A stretch of DNA of 64,000 nt from Gymnorhina tibicen (Eukaryota > Chordata > Aves > Passeriformes > Artamidae). Where the stretch lies: contig VXAZ01009396.1 of assembly GCA_013399875.1 (NCBI GenBank), positions 105,579-169,578 on the forward strand, written 5' to 3'. The stretch's first letter is position 1; each line of letters begins with the position of its first letter. Positions 11,906 through 25,729 of the stretch are shown piece by piece. Below the pieces are notes generated by a model, which did not search any database, was not told the origin of the DNA, and worked only from the letters and a program-made list of their open reading frames with translations. The position numbers and the translations under genes are program-made.

Positions 11906-14900
11906 GCTTCTATCAGTATTTTTTGTTTGTATGAAAGAATTATCTAAAAAATGTGAACAGTATAGTTCCACCTATGTTTTGTCTAAAGTAGAGAAATTCT
12001 GTGAAAGGCAACACTGCTGCAGTAAAAACTGTGTTTAAGGTCTCTTTACTGCAGCTTTTTAAAACTTAAGGCACTTAGCATATATTTCTACTGAAAGCTA
12101 AAAATCTATTTCTCTACTTCACTTTGGTGTGACTTCATGTATCTCAGTTTATCCAAAGCTTTTAATCAATCCTTGTGCTTTGATTTTCCTCTGGGCCTGA
12201 ATCCAGAGGAGTTCCCACTCCAACAGCCAAGTACCATGTTAACAATACATTTTTGCTTTCCTAAAACTTGATGCATAGAAGTTATTGGAACACCTTCTAC
12301 CTGAGAAAATGAATGCTGGATCTGGGTAGGGTAAATATATCTCTGAACACTTCAGGAGTAGACCACTGAGAAATGCGAGGGTGGGTGAAAGCAAAAGGCT
12401 TGGGAAAAGAGAGGTGACAGTGACTCTAAATGTAAAAGTATGTTTGTGTGTGTAAGTTAGGCATAACTAGTAATGGTCTTGATAAATGTCCAGTTAAGTC
12501 CTGAGCTCTGTCAGTACTGGGTCCTCTGCTAAGTGTTAAGAATGACCTGCAAGTGAACTTGGTCAGAGCTACAGCACAAATCATCCACTTGTTCTTTGAA
12601 TAAAGCTACTTAAAAGGATTCTCCTATTGAAACGGTTGATATCTTTTTGCTTAATATTTATTTTCTACTTTTTTTATTAGCAAAAGAAATTTATTTCTTG
12701 CACTAATATGATGATGGATTCTTTAGTAATCTAGAATGCAACCTTGTGCATAACTTCCTGTAAAAAAAAATGAAGAGATAGAGGACATGTGACCTTCAAG
12801 TGTGACACTTTTAGATCATAACCAAGGTCTACCCCTCTTCCTCCTCCAGGTCAATTTATGGCACCTGGGGAGCAAGCTTGTGATTAGAAATTGTAACTGT
12901 AAATTTATATTACACTGCAATATTAAGCTATTACATTTTGGGACAGTAATGACACTCATTTAATATCCTTTTGAACATTGTATCTCTAGTGTGATCCCAC
13001 TCTAATATGACTTTAATTGTCATTCTCTCATGTTATCTGATTCTCCTCAGTATGAAAATACAACTTCTATGGTAAGAAACTGTCTTTTGATAATAGAAGT
13101 GTATAAGGTATGCAGAAACCTTGTTGCAGGAATTTAAGATGTTTTTAATTTTGTTTTGATCTCTTTGTTTCTTCCTGTAACTTTTAATTAATCTTGTTGT
13201 TACTGCTTTTGACCTGTGTACTTTTAAAACCGCTTTGGGGGTGGGCAGAAAAGTCATGTGTCAAAGATGGCTTGGCAGTAAAAAGATGGCTTTTATAAAC
13301 TGGTAATTGGGAATCAATGTGCTTTAAGCTGTGGGCAGAAAATGCAATAAACAATCTAGTCTAGAGGGACAAGGGATTATTTGTTAACAGTATAAAAAGG
13401 TCAGTGCTACAGTAATTAAATTAAACCTGCAAGGCATTCCAAGCTGTAGTTCCGAATTGTAATATACCAGAAAGAAAGAAGGTGCTTGAGAACTATTTTC
13501 TGTTGATTCTACCATGGGTCATGTCCTATATAAATGAACATGCTTAAATAGCTTTCTGCTTTAACATTTATTTTAAGCCTCCTATAATTGCTATTGTATT
13601 TTACATGCTGTAAAGGCCCAGCAGCTCAGAAGAGGAGTATGTGGCTCTGCACAGAGCCAGGCTCAGGACAGCCCATGCTTCTGTAGCACACACTGCATCT
13701 ACCTGCATCTATGAAGTCTTGCAGCAACTGTGCCTGTGAAGTATTGCACCAGAAGCTTGATCTTTTGCACACAAAAAGGCAAGTGAGGATCATCCTTTTG
13801 GCTGAACCAGTGAGTGTCAACGCTTGCACTCAGTAGATTTTCAGGATTTTTTCTGCTGGAATTAAACTCTGTGCGTTGTGTTGTTAAAACCAGCAAATTC
13901 AATATGAAATACTATTTAAGCACTTGAAACTACTGTGTTCCTTGGATTTTGTGTTAACTGCTAGTCTACATGTAACTTAATGAACTGCAACATGGATTTA
14001 TACAAGTGCATGATTTCTTCTTTCTTTGTCCATTTAATGTAAAGCTTCAGATTTCTGCAGTTTAGCTGTAGTAGTATTTACCTGTAGCTCTTCTTTTTTT
14101 CTGAATCTTAAAAGAGCACCTCAGAAAACAGATATGATTAACCCTGGGATAAGGACTGTGTGAGAACGCTAATGTACTTTTAATTAGTAGTATTTTCTTA
14201 GTTAACTTCATTACTGCACAACTACTTTGTAGTAATGAAGTCTTTAATCAGAAAAATAAAATCAGAATGCATTATCTGGCCAGCTGGTCCCAAAAGATGG
14301 AAGATTACTGAGGCATGCATACAAATATCTTACGTTATGTGTGTTGGGAGTTTTTTCTGATGACAGTAGGACAACTCAGTTCTTGGCTATATCATGGGTA
14401 GGTATGTTCTCTAGATTACTCCATGTTTCTGAGAATTTTGCTGATCCACTACCTGCAAAATAACACCAGATGCTGGTTTTTTTTCCTAGCACACCTGGAT
14501 TCATTGGTAGAGGGAATAGTCTGAGAGTCACATTTACTCTGAGTTTTACAAGACTTGGTGGTGAGAGGTCCTCTTAAGTCCCACACTAAACAGCTATCAT
14601 CTCAAGTGGTTTGGTTTAATTTTCCTTTATGAACAATAGGAGTAAAAATCATTGCCTCACTTTTTATTATGGATCAAGTGTTAGAAGACAGTGTAAGGAA
14701 AAAGTGCTATGTAGTAAGCAGGTAGTTCAGCTGTCAAACCTGAGCTCTAAGTTGTTTAATTTGTTTAATTTCAATCAAGCAAATGAGATCTCGGTTGCAT
14801 ATCATCTGTGAATTCTGCAGTATGTTTTGCACACAATTCAGAAGTTTCCAGGGCCTGGATTTTAATGGGGGAAGTAAACATCAAAGTGACTGGCCATTGT

Positions 14901-15985
14901 AATGAGTAAAATGTTGGGAGCTTTGGAATAAATAACAGGTCTGCTCAGCATGTAGCTGTCTGTAACTAGGGAGTAAAGAAGTCCTGAGGATGTTGCATAT
15001 GAGCTACTTATAAGAATACCAGTCAGGGACAGATTCAAAATTGTGGAGAAATCGCTTAGAAAACAGATAATGGACTCTGAATTTCTGAAAGCAGATGGGT
15101 CTTTTGACTTCTGGGTAAGGGGTTTTTCTTTTTTTTTTTCTATTTCTCTTACTGTGTTTATTTGATATGCCTCTTATGATAAAAACCTCAGTATATTTCT
15201 CTGATAAAAGAGCTGTCTATATTCAAATCCATAGACTTCTGAGGGACAGGATTGAAGTGTAAGGAGAATAATAACTAAAAATACATGAAAATCTTTTCAC
15301 CTATAAGTTAAGTAGGGTTTAAGTCCATGAGCACAAAGAGAAATGTGTAAATTCAGAATATCAGAAATGTTCTACTTTGAAGCTTTTCCTTTTTTTCTTG
15401 TTTCACAATAATGCATTAGTTCTTAAATGTCAAAGCACCTTGTAAATATTATAATCAAGTGGGTTCAGTGCTTGTTTCAAATTCTGTTAATTTCCATTTT
15501 TCTTTGCATAAGGGAAATATTTGTAGATACAAGCTTTCACTGCCTCTTTTGTCAGTCCTCACCAGTGAAACACCATGAAAAATATGGGATTGCATATTTT
15601 CCATTGTTCATAACACTGTGTGAGAACGGTAGGCATGACAGAACTGTGTGATGCCAGAATATTTCCTATTCAGTACATAGCATAGTTAAAAGCAACAGAA
15701 GACCAAAAGAGAATTAAGGTGGTGAATCTTACACACCCAGCAGTTAGAGCTGATGAAATTGAGGATGCAAAGAAATCTGCTCAGTTTAAAGTATGAGGTA
15801 CATGATGTATAAATTACAATTGATTAGTTTGCTTGGACAGCGTTGTGGCAGACCGGGGAAAAGATTTCTGAACGAGGTCATGTTTACAGTACGTATCTGA
15901 AATGTGGTAAGTACACTGAAGTGGGAGATACTAACAGCACCAACTGAGAATGTGTGAGGTTAGGTGTGCAGTAGCATGTGCTTTT
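11906..15985. other. Unannotated noncoding DNA
   Basis: No gene or recognisable repeat. Short open frames (up to 74 codons) have no recognisable motifs. Confidence 0.55.
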
Positions 15986-16480
15986 TTGGGATCATGTTGT
16001 GTACAAACCGGCAATGTGCACTTGCAGCCTAGAAATCCATTTGTACCCTGGTCTGCAAAAAAATGAGGCATGGCCAGCAAGTTGAGGGAGGTGGTTCTAC
16101 CCATCTTCTCTGCTCTTGTGAGACCCCTCCTGGAGTGCTGCATCCAGCTTTGGTGCCTCCAGAACATGAAAAACAGGGACCTGTTGAAGCAGGCCCAGAG
16201 GAGGGCCATTAAAATAATTAAAGAGATGGAACCACCTATCAAGGCAGGCTGAGAGAGTTGGGGTTTTTAAATGCCTGGAGAAGAGAAGGCTTCAGGGAGA
16301 CTTTTTTACAGCCTTGTATTGTACAAAGTGGATTTATAAAGAGAGAGACTTTTTATGAAAGCCTGCAGTGACAGACAAGAGGCAAGGAGTTTAAACTGAA
16401 AGAGGATGGGTTCAGGTTGGACATATGGAATGTATTTTTTACACTGCGAAATTGCCCAGGTGGTATCCCCAGGGATAAGG
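15986..16480 (+). mobile_element. CR1 LINE ORF2 C-terminal remnant, truncated at both ends
   Basis: The open frame 16070-16252 reads like the CR1 reverse-transcriptase C-terminal region: 'REVVLPIFSALVRPLLE' and 'RDLLKQAQRRAIKII'. DNA upstream (from about 15986) matches the preceding CR1 segment, and DNA downstream to about 16480 matches the CR1 region before its 3' untranslated end. The typical 3' terminal ATTCTRTG repeats are missing, so both ends have been lost. It has stops and gaps and is not functional. Confidence 0.8.
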
Positions 16481-19400
16481 ATATCAAGTGTACAAAAATA
16501 TTTGATGATTTGGATTCTGCTTTGCTTGGCAAACAATCACAGGTAAAGGCAATATGACTGTGATTAGGAAGACTTGACTGCAGGCACTTCACTGTTACAT
16601 GAGTTTCTGACATGTAATCATTGGAAGAAATCAGCAAGTTAACCTCATTAGAAATTCATTCCTTACTGAATTATTTTCCCTGATTATTGTACCAAGACAC
16701 TGAGTAATGTGATGCATCTATTTAAACTTGATTTTTAATAGTAAGAAGTGGAAAGATTATTTCAAATATTGCTCGAAATCATTGTTGTGCAAACTATTGA
16801 CCATAAGTAATTAATTTCTGGCTGTCTCAGATTTGATTCCTATTTTAGATTGTGTTTTTTAGATTTGTTTTTTACACCTTACCAGCTCTTTACTAGTTAA
16901 GTGGTATGAGCATTGTCTAGAAAAATCAGCTGTCATATCTTTGCTCTTTTTATCTTTTTTCTGTATGAAAATATGTCCTAGGGAGCATGCTAAGTGAAAA
17001 TGTTTTTAAAGCCTTTTCCAGGACTTTTTTTGAAAGCTTTGGTTGTAGATTAGTGAGGTTTCTAAAAGGTTTTGCCACGGAGCAGAAGCTGCTTCCTCTC
17101 TCACTTCCTCAATAAATAGTATTTTTCTCTTGTCTCTGAATGGTTGCTTGTGGGTACTCATTCCCTTTTCTTTTTTCCTCCATTTTCTCATCCTATCACA
17201 ACTCTATAGAGGTAGATAATCTGCCATAAATGAAAAACTATCCTGTCTTGTGACTGTGATGAATTTGAAAGAGTATATTACATTGCAGCCAAAGTTAGCC
17301 TGACTCCGTGTTGATTGCTTTTTTTTGTGGTAACACTGTACCAGAAGTGATGCACCTGTACACGCATACTGCTGTTTAATATTCAAATTTACTTAACGCA
17401 AATGCGTTCTAAAAAGAAAAAAAAAAAAAAAACAAGCTTTTTCTTCTTACTCCTACCTTAAAGTAGCAACATGTATCTTGCTGTAAATTAAAAACAGGGT
17501 TCTCTCTCCCTGGAGGTTGAGGAAGAACTTACTGTGGCTCAGTAGCAGCAATCCTTAAATGTGAAGAGAATGCTAGAGCAAACTCTACTTTTTCTAGTCT
17601 TTATTTGTGTTTTCCATTGAGCTCGTTTTGCATATTTTGGGAACATCCTTCTGGTGATTGTTAATAATTGTTGTGACTTTTTTTGTGTCCTTGAGGCACT
17701 CAGTAGGAAGTCTTCTGTTACCACCCCAAATTCCTACTTCCATGAGGCCCTACTGCACTAACACAGTCTCGAAATACGCAGATGCACCTTGAAATTTTGC
17801 AATACATTTTTCTTTGCTGACAATACATTACATACTATTATCTATTGCCCCAAATTGCTGTTCCTGTTTAATTATATGAACTACTCTAGACAATGGCTTG
17901 TTCAAAACAGGCCTAGGGTTTGCCATTATGAAGTAGCATTTCTCTCTTAAATATGAATAGGGTTTTTCTAGTATTGACTCACAAAAATGCAACAAATCTG
18001 CATGGTTGGCATAGATTTCTGTTATGGCTGGCTGGAGAACCAGCAGGCATACACCCTAGGAAATCCTAAACATTACTCATTATTTTCTGGAGACCTGGGG
18101 GAGAACTTCTAACCCTTGACTTCAATTTCATGTTTAAATCTCCAGGTGCTGAATACAATGAAGACCAAGAGAATTACAAACAACAATGAACTAGGAAAAA
18201 CTTAACAAAACCACAAAGAAACTTCCACTGGAGTATACTTGTGAGAGTTAAGGTACCATCTGTAGAGAACTGGGAAGATGCCTGAAGCAAGGAAACTGTT
18301 AATACGTTCACTTTGGCTTATCCATGTATTTGTAGAGAGTCTGAAAATTTTAAATTCAGAGGAAAATTCAACACTTTTGAGGCCAAATAATATCTAATTT
18401 TGTCTGTTATTCACCTGCTATTAATCTTCAATCTAAAAAAATTTTTTTTAAGGTAGTGAGAATACTACAGGCCTTCTTAAAGGAATGGAAGCTGAAGTCT
18501 GATCAAACTCTGATTAAAGTGTGGATTTTGTCTATTCAGTAGAGAAAATTGTCTATTATTGGAACAAATATCTAGGACAGCATTTTTCAAATTACTGAAT
18601 TAGTATAAAGCAAAACAAATTGCTTCCAGGGGCTTGGAAATCATAGGTGAATTAAGAGAATCTCTTGATTTTGTGAAGCTCCACGTTGTTCAATGCTATT
18701 ACTGATTGACTGGTATTCTGCCTTTTGTCTTTACAGGATGTTCAGATAAAACAGTATTCAAGGTTGTCTATAATCACTAGGCAGAGAGATCAGATGAGTG
18801 TAGAATATTTATTTGACCAGAGTTAAGCCAAACGCTTTTTCAATTTTCTTGATAGTGAGGCTTCTTGTACACGTGTTTGTAGTGATATGTGATGCCAGGT
18901 TTGTGTTTTGTACTATATCACTCAGTTGAGTTGCCTCACATCAAAAGTTACAAAATATAATGGCAAAACCTCACCTTGAGAGAGTAGGGAATATCGAGCA
19001 TGCCAGACTAGAGAGATGAATTTAGTATACCTGTTTGACTGAGGACTTAAACACGAACAAAAAATGTTCAGAGATCTCTCTGGTCCTGTGTTTAATTGCT
19101 TTAATTTTTGACTAAATTTACAATCCATTCTTACTCAATTCCATTGTTATCACTTGATTTTGCTGCTTGATAGTGAAACGCACTTACAAGATATGCCATC
19201 CGTCATCTTTTCTGTTTCTGGATGCTGCAAATGAAACAACTGAATGTTGAGCGCAGTAACATAAAATCAACTTCAATTTTGAAGTTAAAGCAGTCATTCT
19301 TCTTTTCCTCTTTTTTTTCCAAATTACCGATGCAATTGTTCTCAAACTGATCTGACTTTTGAAATTCCTCTCTACACTTTGACAAGATAGTATGACAGCT

Positions 19401-21479
19401 GGGTTAGTGAAGGGATAATTATTTTATAGAGTTGTAATATGAGTTACACGTTCAATCTTTTCTGAAAAGACAGCATGACAGATAGATATAATAGAAGAAC
19501 CACTAACATGCAGTTATTTAAGTAGTGACAAATGTGTAACAGCTTTGAAGCAATTTTTCCAGGATGTTCAGAGAGTGTGAAATTTACTCTTTAATGCATC
19601 AACATACTGTATTTAAGTTATTGATATAAGTGTCTACCATTTATCAAAGAAAATTCCACAAAGATCACTCATGGTGATTGTTTCCAGACTTAAATTCTCA
19701 CTTCTATTTAACGTTAACATGAAAGTTTTTACTATTTTATTATTGTATTGTAAGATGTTAGAACTACATGCTCTAATATCCTAAGACTTAAAAACTGAAT
19801 ATAGACTTTATTTAGATTAAATTTCATCAGGTCAGAGCTAAACTTTGACAAGAGTAAGTATATTTGCATCCTGGATGAGAGGATGAAAGGTTTAAAATTA
19901 AATAGAGTATTTCTAAAAATTATTTGAAGCCCTGGCCTTGTGCCGTTTTAAAATTTACATCTGAGCAGAAAGCTGCATTTGATGATAAGCATTATTGATA
20001 ATGCAGGCTTCTTCGAAACATGTTTGCTGTGATGAATGAGGGCAGATAGCTGTCTTGTATAATATACCATAACACTTGGTAGAGTTACATCGCATAAAGA
20101 TATAAAATCTAAAAAAAGCTTCACCTCAAGAAAACAGGAGGTTATTAAGCATTTCAGGTAGGCAGCTTGCTGTACAATGTTCGCCTAAAATAACTTCTCT
20201 TGAAATTGGCTAACAACCCCTTTAATTTACGGCATCTGAGACTAAGTATTTTCTTCCCCATCTTATTCTCTATCTGATTCAATTTGCTTGCATGGAGCAC
20301 TGATTCTTGGCAAGTAAGCTCATTTACCAGCACACATTTAGACAGAAGTGCTTTGGCTGAGTTTTTCAGTTACCGTTCTTTTTGTGTATGCAGCAGCACT
20401 CCAATAGAAATCACCTGAAATTTATGCTTGCATCATGACCTTGCAACATCCCCCACCAGCAGATGTGGTGAGCAGTACTGGGGAATGAACAGTGAAGTAG
20501 TGGAAGTGGGGACTTCCGGCAGTGCATCACCTTTTCCTGAAGCATGCTTACTTTCACTTCAAGTGCTGGTAAAATATACGGCCTGTGAAAGGCATTTCAT
20601 CCATGATACACAGGGGGAAAGGGATTTTTGTAAAATTACATTGTCTGAATAGTTCACTGGGTAAACTTACCTAAGCTAGATCTTCACTGCTGGAAATGAA
20701 GCCTGTTCTCGGCCAAAGTATGTACGGCTTAGAAAGATCTCAAAGGTACTGTGGCTGGCAAGATAGTAAAGAAAAAGTAGCTCTTTCCTTAGAGGAATTA
20801 CACAAAAGAGCTGGCATGAAAACTCTCCAGCATTTTGCAGAGCTCTCAATTTCTTTACCTCTCTTTTTCATTTGTCTGTCTTGCTAAAACATTCTACATA
20901 TAATAATGGCATTGACATGAGCAGACAAGACAGATTGAATCCTGGGGCAGATATAATTTTCATGCAGACAACTTCTCTCAAAACTGGAAACAATTACATG
21001 AGATTCTTTCACCCTTCACTGTTGCAAGTGTTACTCAGTGGCCAGTCCTCTCTTTTTTTTCAACATAAAACTAGTGGAGAAGTTAGCTTCTCAGTGAGGA
21101 TTAAATTATAGACTCCTACTACTCTATCAATACTGACAGGAATTTTCAAATATATTGAGTGTAAGTGATCATGTGTTAAAATGAAACTTTACCTTTGGAC
21201 AAATTGAGGAATAGTTCCCTTTCAAGTTATATTACAGCCCCCCAAACTTATAGGAGATTATGTATGTAACTTGTATGAAACTTGTATGTAACATGTTCAA
21301 TTAAAAAATCTGATAGATGTGTTAAAATTTGATTGTGCCTGAAAAATCTAAGTTTATAAATATTGGAATATGCTCTGAAGACCATTAAATTTGATCTCTG
21401 GTGGGGCAAGGGAAATGTAATTAAAGTGTAAGTGGCAGATTTCATTATTTATGGTTTGGGATTTTTTTTAAAGCAGCCT

Positions 21480-21770
21480 CTCAGAATCCTCCTTGCATTT
21501 AATAAGGACATTAATTGATAAACTGCCACAAAGTCTTAGGAGTAGTTAGCAATTTTGCAGGTTCGAACCAACCTCCTCAAGTTAACTGGGCCAGTACAGA
21601 CTGCACAACGCTGAGAAATAATGGGCTTTCTCTCTGAAATATTGCTTAATAATTCAGCGGCTGCCAACAGCTTCTGTAGCACCTTTGGCTTCATTAATTT
21701 ATGAAGTGAGACTTCAGACTATGAGCATTAAGAGGAGGGAGCAGAGTTCAGTGCTGGGGTGTCAAAAGCA
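21480..21770. other. Possible conserved noncoding element
   Basis: This block has balanced base composition, no low-complexity runs, and several homeodomain-type motifs (TTAATT, TTAATAA, CATTAATTTATG). It also has a GGTTCGAACC palindrome at 21560-21569. It does not code and does not resemble any repeat I know. Calling it conserved is a guess from texture; only a multi-species alignment can decide. Confidence 0.25.
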
Positions 21771-22446
21771 TAAAAGGTCATGTCACAAATATCTTTGACG
21801 CAGCATAAGCTTTAAAAAATATATTGTTGCCTCTAGAATGAATATCTAACAGTGTCACCCAGGGTGATTTTGCACAAAATGTGGCAGATGAATGCCCCCA
21901 CAAGTATATATTAGCATAGTCCCTTGTAGAATCTATTTTTTGCATTGATTCTTCCTCCAAAAATTTACACTTATGTGAGCCGAGAATCAACCAGCTCTTC
22001 TCTGTCAGGCCTCACCCATTAGGAATTCAGGTTTCTTCACATTATTTTGCCAGCAGACACAGCTTGCTCTACTTAATTTGAGGTGTGTAAGATTCACATG
22101 TTCTTGACATCACATTCATTTTGAACAAAGCCGTAAGTCCTGTTTAGACACATTGCAGATATCTATGTTGCTGCAAGCTCTGTTTTTATTCTGAAGTATT
22201 TACTTCATGTAACTTCCTTTCTGCTCAAAAGTCAGATGAGTGAGCTTTGTCTGCCTGTAAAATAGCACAAGTATGTCCCCAGCATCTGATTCTTTAAATT
22301 GAACAGTAAACTTTCATCTTATAAACTCATGGAAGTGTCCAGATAAACATGCTTCTCTAGATTAACTCAAAGTTTAATATAAAATGTTCTCCTGTACTCT
22401 TCTTTTGATCCACTGTGCTTTGACCAGTATGGAATCAGGTTATCCC

Positions 22447-22473
22447 ATTTGATAAATCCCTTATTTATCAAAT
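22447..22473. repeat. Perfect inverted repeat, 11-bp arms, 5-bp loop
   Basis: The arms ATTTGATAAAT and ATTTATCAAAT are exact complements around CCCTT. An A-rich tract follows directly (to about 22505). It could form a hairpin, but AT-rich inverted repeats of this size do arise by chance. Confidence 0.7.
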
Positions 22474-23763
22474 TTAAAAAAAAAAAGAAAAAGAGAAAAA
22501 TAAAAGGGTTTCAGTTGGTAATAAAGATTTTTTCCACAACTTGCATCTGTTCTAATGTGCTAGACAAAATCCATAACATGAATTATATATCTTGGTTATC
22601 ACTGGCTTGACACATCCTCTAGTGCTAACTTTTGCCACATGCTGTGACTGGATGAAGAGTTATGATGGTTCTACCTGCAGAAGCATAACTGCACTGATGT
22701 AATCTCTCGTTATGCTACAGGAGACTCCTCTAGTGTAAAAATAGCTCTTTACACCAAGCAGAATTTCCTGTCTGTTACTGTAAGTTAAGATGAAAAGGGT
22801 ATCTTTATCCTGGAATAGATGTTTACAGAAGTCTTTATGGACTCAAGGGCATTAGTATACAGAAGCTAAGTCACTACAAGCTGAAGTGTAGATATGAAGT
22901 TTTACCTAATATTTGAAATCATTGCTATTGCTTAACAACATGTAGATCATAATCCTTAAGACCAATATTTTTGGAGAGACAGTGATACTGTTTTCAAATG
23001 CTTGTGACATTGCTAGTTAAAAAATATTGCTATTACATTACTTTTTACTTTGTGAATACACAAAATTTCTAACATATTATGCAGTGTGGACAACTCCTCC
23101 GTATCATATAAGAAAATGATTTGTGATATCTCCCTACTGTCATCTCTATCCCACAGGTTTCCTGTATGCTTATTAACATTTTCATGAAATCTCTGCAGTA
23201 TTTCACCACCAAGAACATGATGGCACTTCACATTTCCCCTTGCTTTCCAGGTCTTCATGTTCTAACATGGTGCTGAAGTCCAACTTGATTTTCTTAGTAT
23301 AAAATAAGATTTAAAAATAATTTTGATATTTTTTATGCAAGTAGAGTGTACTGTATTGTGCTTGTTTCCAAAAATGAGTTTTGGTTTTGCAGGTTGAATT
23401 TAAAGAGAGAGCATTTTTTCTTGTGGTTTTGGCTGTATTCTGCCTGCCTAATTAAGTTCTATCTTGTCCCATGCAGTTTGTATTCCTCCTCTTAAAAAGC
23501 TTGGAACATTCTGGGTTCTGTAAGACTTGCTTTTGCCAGCAATACCCTATAATGCTAATCACAAATATTCAAACTCTAAGCTGTACACAGAAAGTATTAG
23601 CAGTATATTAGCTGTTTCTAACACCATTAAACAGTAAAAGAATGGTTACTTTTCCCTTTCAGCCTTCTTTGTGACAAACACTGTCAAATGAAATCTAATT
23701 AAAAACATATTTTAGCATTCTATCACAGAAATTTAAAGGTAAAACCTCTCGAAAGAAGATGGC

Positions 23764-23808
23764 AATATTATTATAACAGGTAATATTATTATAATAGGTA
23801 ATATTATT
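23764..23808 (+). repeat. 18-bp tandem repeat, about 2.5 copies
   Basis: The unit AATATTATTATAAYAGGT occurs twice with one C/T difference and then a half copy. It is a local AT-rich duplication. Confidence 0.8.
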
Positions 23809-25171
23809 CAAAGTATGGAATATTAAATCAGAGCTTAATGAAGAAGCTTACCAAAAGTTGAACCAGAAGAACAAGGTTCTCGGTTGTTCTCCAAAGTTTC
23901 TTCTGCTTTATTTTTTAATGCATTTAGCTGTTAAGCCTAGAAAGAAAACCTTAAAAATCTGTGTAATTATATAATTTACTGTCCATTTGAATTTTTATGG
24001 CATTTGAATACTTGTTCCAAAGTGGTGCAGTAAAAATTACTCTTTTATGACAAGTGTGGACAACATGAGTAGAGGTTTGCAATAGTCTGGTATGAAAATT
24101 ATGTGTCTTAACATTTAATATGAATTTTAGTTAAGGAACTCTATTTAAAGAAACCTCTAAAGATATCTAAAATTTTGGAAAACTGTATCATTAGTGTCAT
24201 GGTGCATCATTCTCACATGGAGAAATCAAGCTGATGCAAATGCACTGCTTCATGAATCATCCAGAGTGCAATTCTCATTGGGTGAGATCACTACATGTTC
24301 TTACTGACAGTCTCAAAACCAAATGCTTTCTTGTGATGGAATTTTTTGTAGCAAGAAGTGACACTTTTAAGCAAGTATTCATGTAAAATCATCTCCTTTT
24401 TTTTTGAAAGATACTTTCCAATAAACTTTTTCTCAAGTATTAAATATCCTTTTATTTCCAATGGATATTAAGTTGTATGTCACCAAAGTTTGCAGAAAGA
24501 GTCCATGACATTAAAATTTGTCGTTTATCAAAATAAATACACCTTTTATCTTTCTGTTTAACAACATTTGGGAGAGTTTAAAGGAATATTAATAGTTTCC
24601 ATTTAAAACTTTTAGATTCAGGTACTGTTCTCAATACAGGTAGTATTTAATCCATAAAAACTTATCTGATTACAGGAAAGCATTGCATTCTACAACACGT
24701 TGAGAATATGAATACATCAGAATTCAGCCATAAAAGTTGATATGATCAAGCCATTTAACCACAGATGCCTGAAGAATAGTCATAAAAATTTACTCATAAA
24801 AATTATTCCTTTATGCAAATTGCCTGCCTCGCTTTCCTGTGCACTTTGATAGCATTGCTTTTCTGTTGCAGTGTATTTCTTACTTAAAAAATGAATTCAT
24901 TGGAATGAATCCCAGTGTTTTTGTAATTATACTGAGTGTAGAGTAAAACGTCAACAAAATTTGTTGATAAAGATGTGATAACTAGATAGGTGCAGAAATA
25001 ACACAAATTAGTAAGAGTGTAATAAATCAATTATGGAATCATGTACTTATGACTAAGAAGTACAATTCATCCTGCGTTACTGTCTAAATATTGATACATT
25101 CTGACGGGTCATTTGAAGCTTAGTCAAACTTGATTTGTGAAATTATTTTTGAAATAAATGTATTACAAATA

Positions 25172-25729
25172 TGATGGGCTGACCTTGGCAAGCCACCAGG
25201 TGCCCACAAAGCCAACTCTGTCACTCCTGCTTCTTACCAGGAAAGAGGAAAAAATAAGATAAAATGCTCCTGAGTCAAGGTGAAGGTGGTTGAAAGAAAA
25301 GCCAAGGCTGCACAGGGAAGCAAAGCAAAGAAAGAAGATTAATTCCCTACATCAGTAGGTGAAATCCAGTAATTTCCTGCCAAGTAGAGTCCCAGAATGC
25401 ATAACAGTTGCTTCAGAAAACAAAGAATAAGCTCTGCCCCCACTCCCTTTGCTCAGTTTTTACGGCTCAGCAAATGCCATATGGTGTGGAATGTCCCTCT
25501 GGTCAGTTTGGTTCAGCTGTCCTGGTATGTTCTCTCCCAGATTCCCCACACAGGCCTCGAGGAAGTTGAAGAGTGGGGGGTGACAAAACAGCGCTGATGC
25601 TATGGGAGCACTTTTTAACAGGATCTCAAACACTGATGTGTTTTCAACACTGTTCTGGCCACAAATTCACAGCAGAGCTCTGTGAGGGCTGCTATGGGAG
25701 AAGTTACCTCTGTTCCAAACAGACCCAAT
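25172..25729 (-). mobile_element. Solo LTR, ERVL-type, minus orientation
   Basis: The reverse complement begins TGTTTGGAACAGAGGTAA. It then follows the same order of blocks as the plus-strand LTR at 44057-44640: 'GAATTTGTGGCCAGAACAGTGTT', a GC-richer middle, and an end resembling 'AGTGACAGAGT...GGGCACC...AAGGTCAG'. I recognise this as the abundant ERVL-type LTR of songbirds. It is degraded, boundaries are within a few bases, and no target duplication is clear. No retroviral genes adjoin it. Confidence 0.65.

Larger units (their letters stand above)
16481..25171. other. Long unannotated noncoding DNA
   Basis: About 8.7 kb of AT-rich DNA with no supportable gene. Small structures are listed separately: an inverted repeat at 22447-22473 and an 18-bp tandem repeat at 23764-23808. 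The block 21480-21770 has the mixed, low-repeat texture of a conserved noncoding element. A homopolymeric A run lies at 17415-17432. Confidence 0.55.

Noticed and set aside
21560..21569. GGTTCGAACC as the T arm of a tRNA
   Set aside because: No D arm, anticodon arm or acceptor stem around it.
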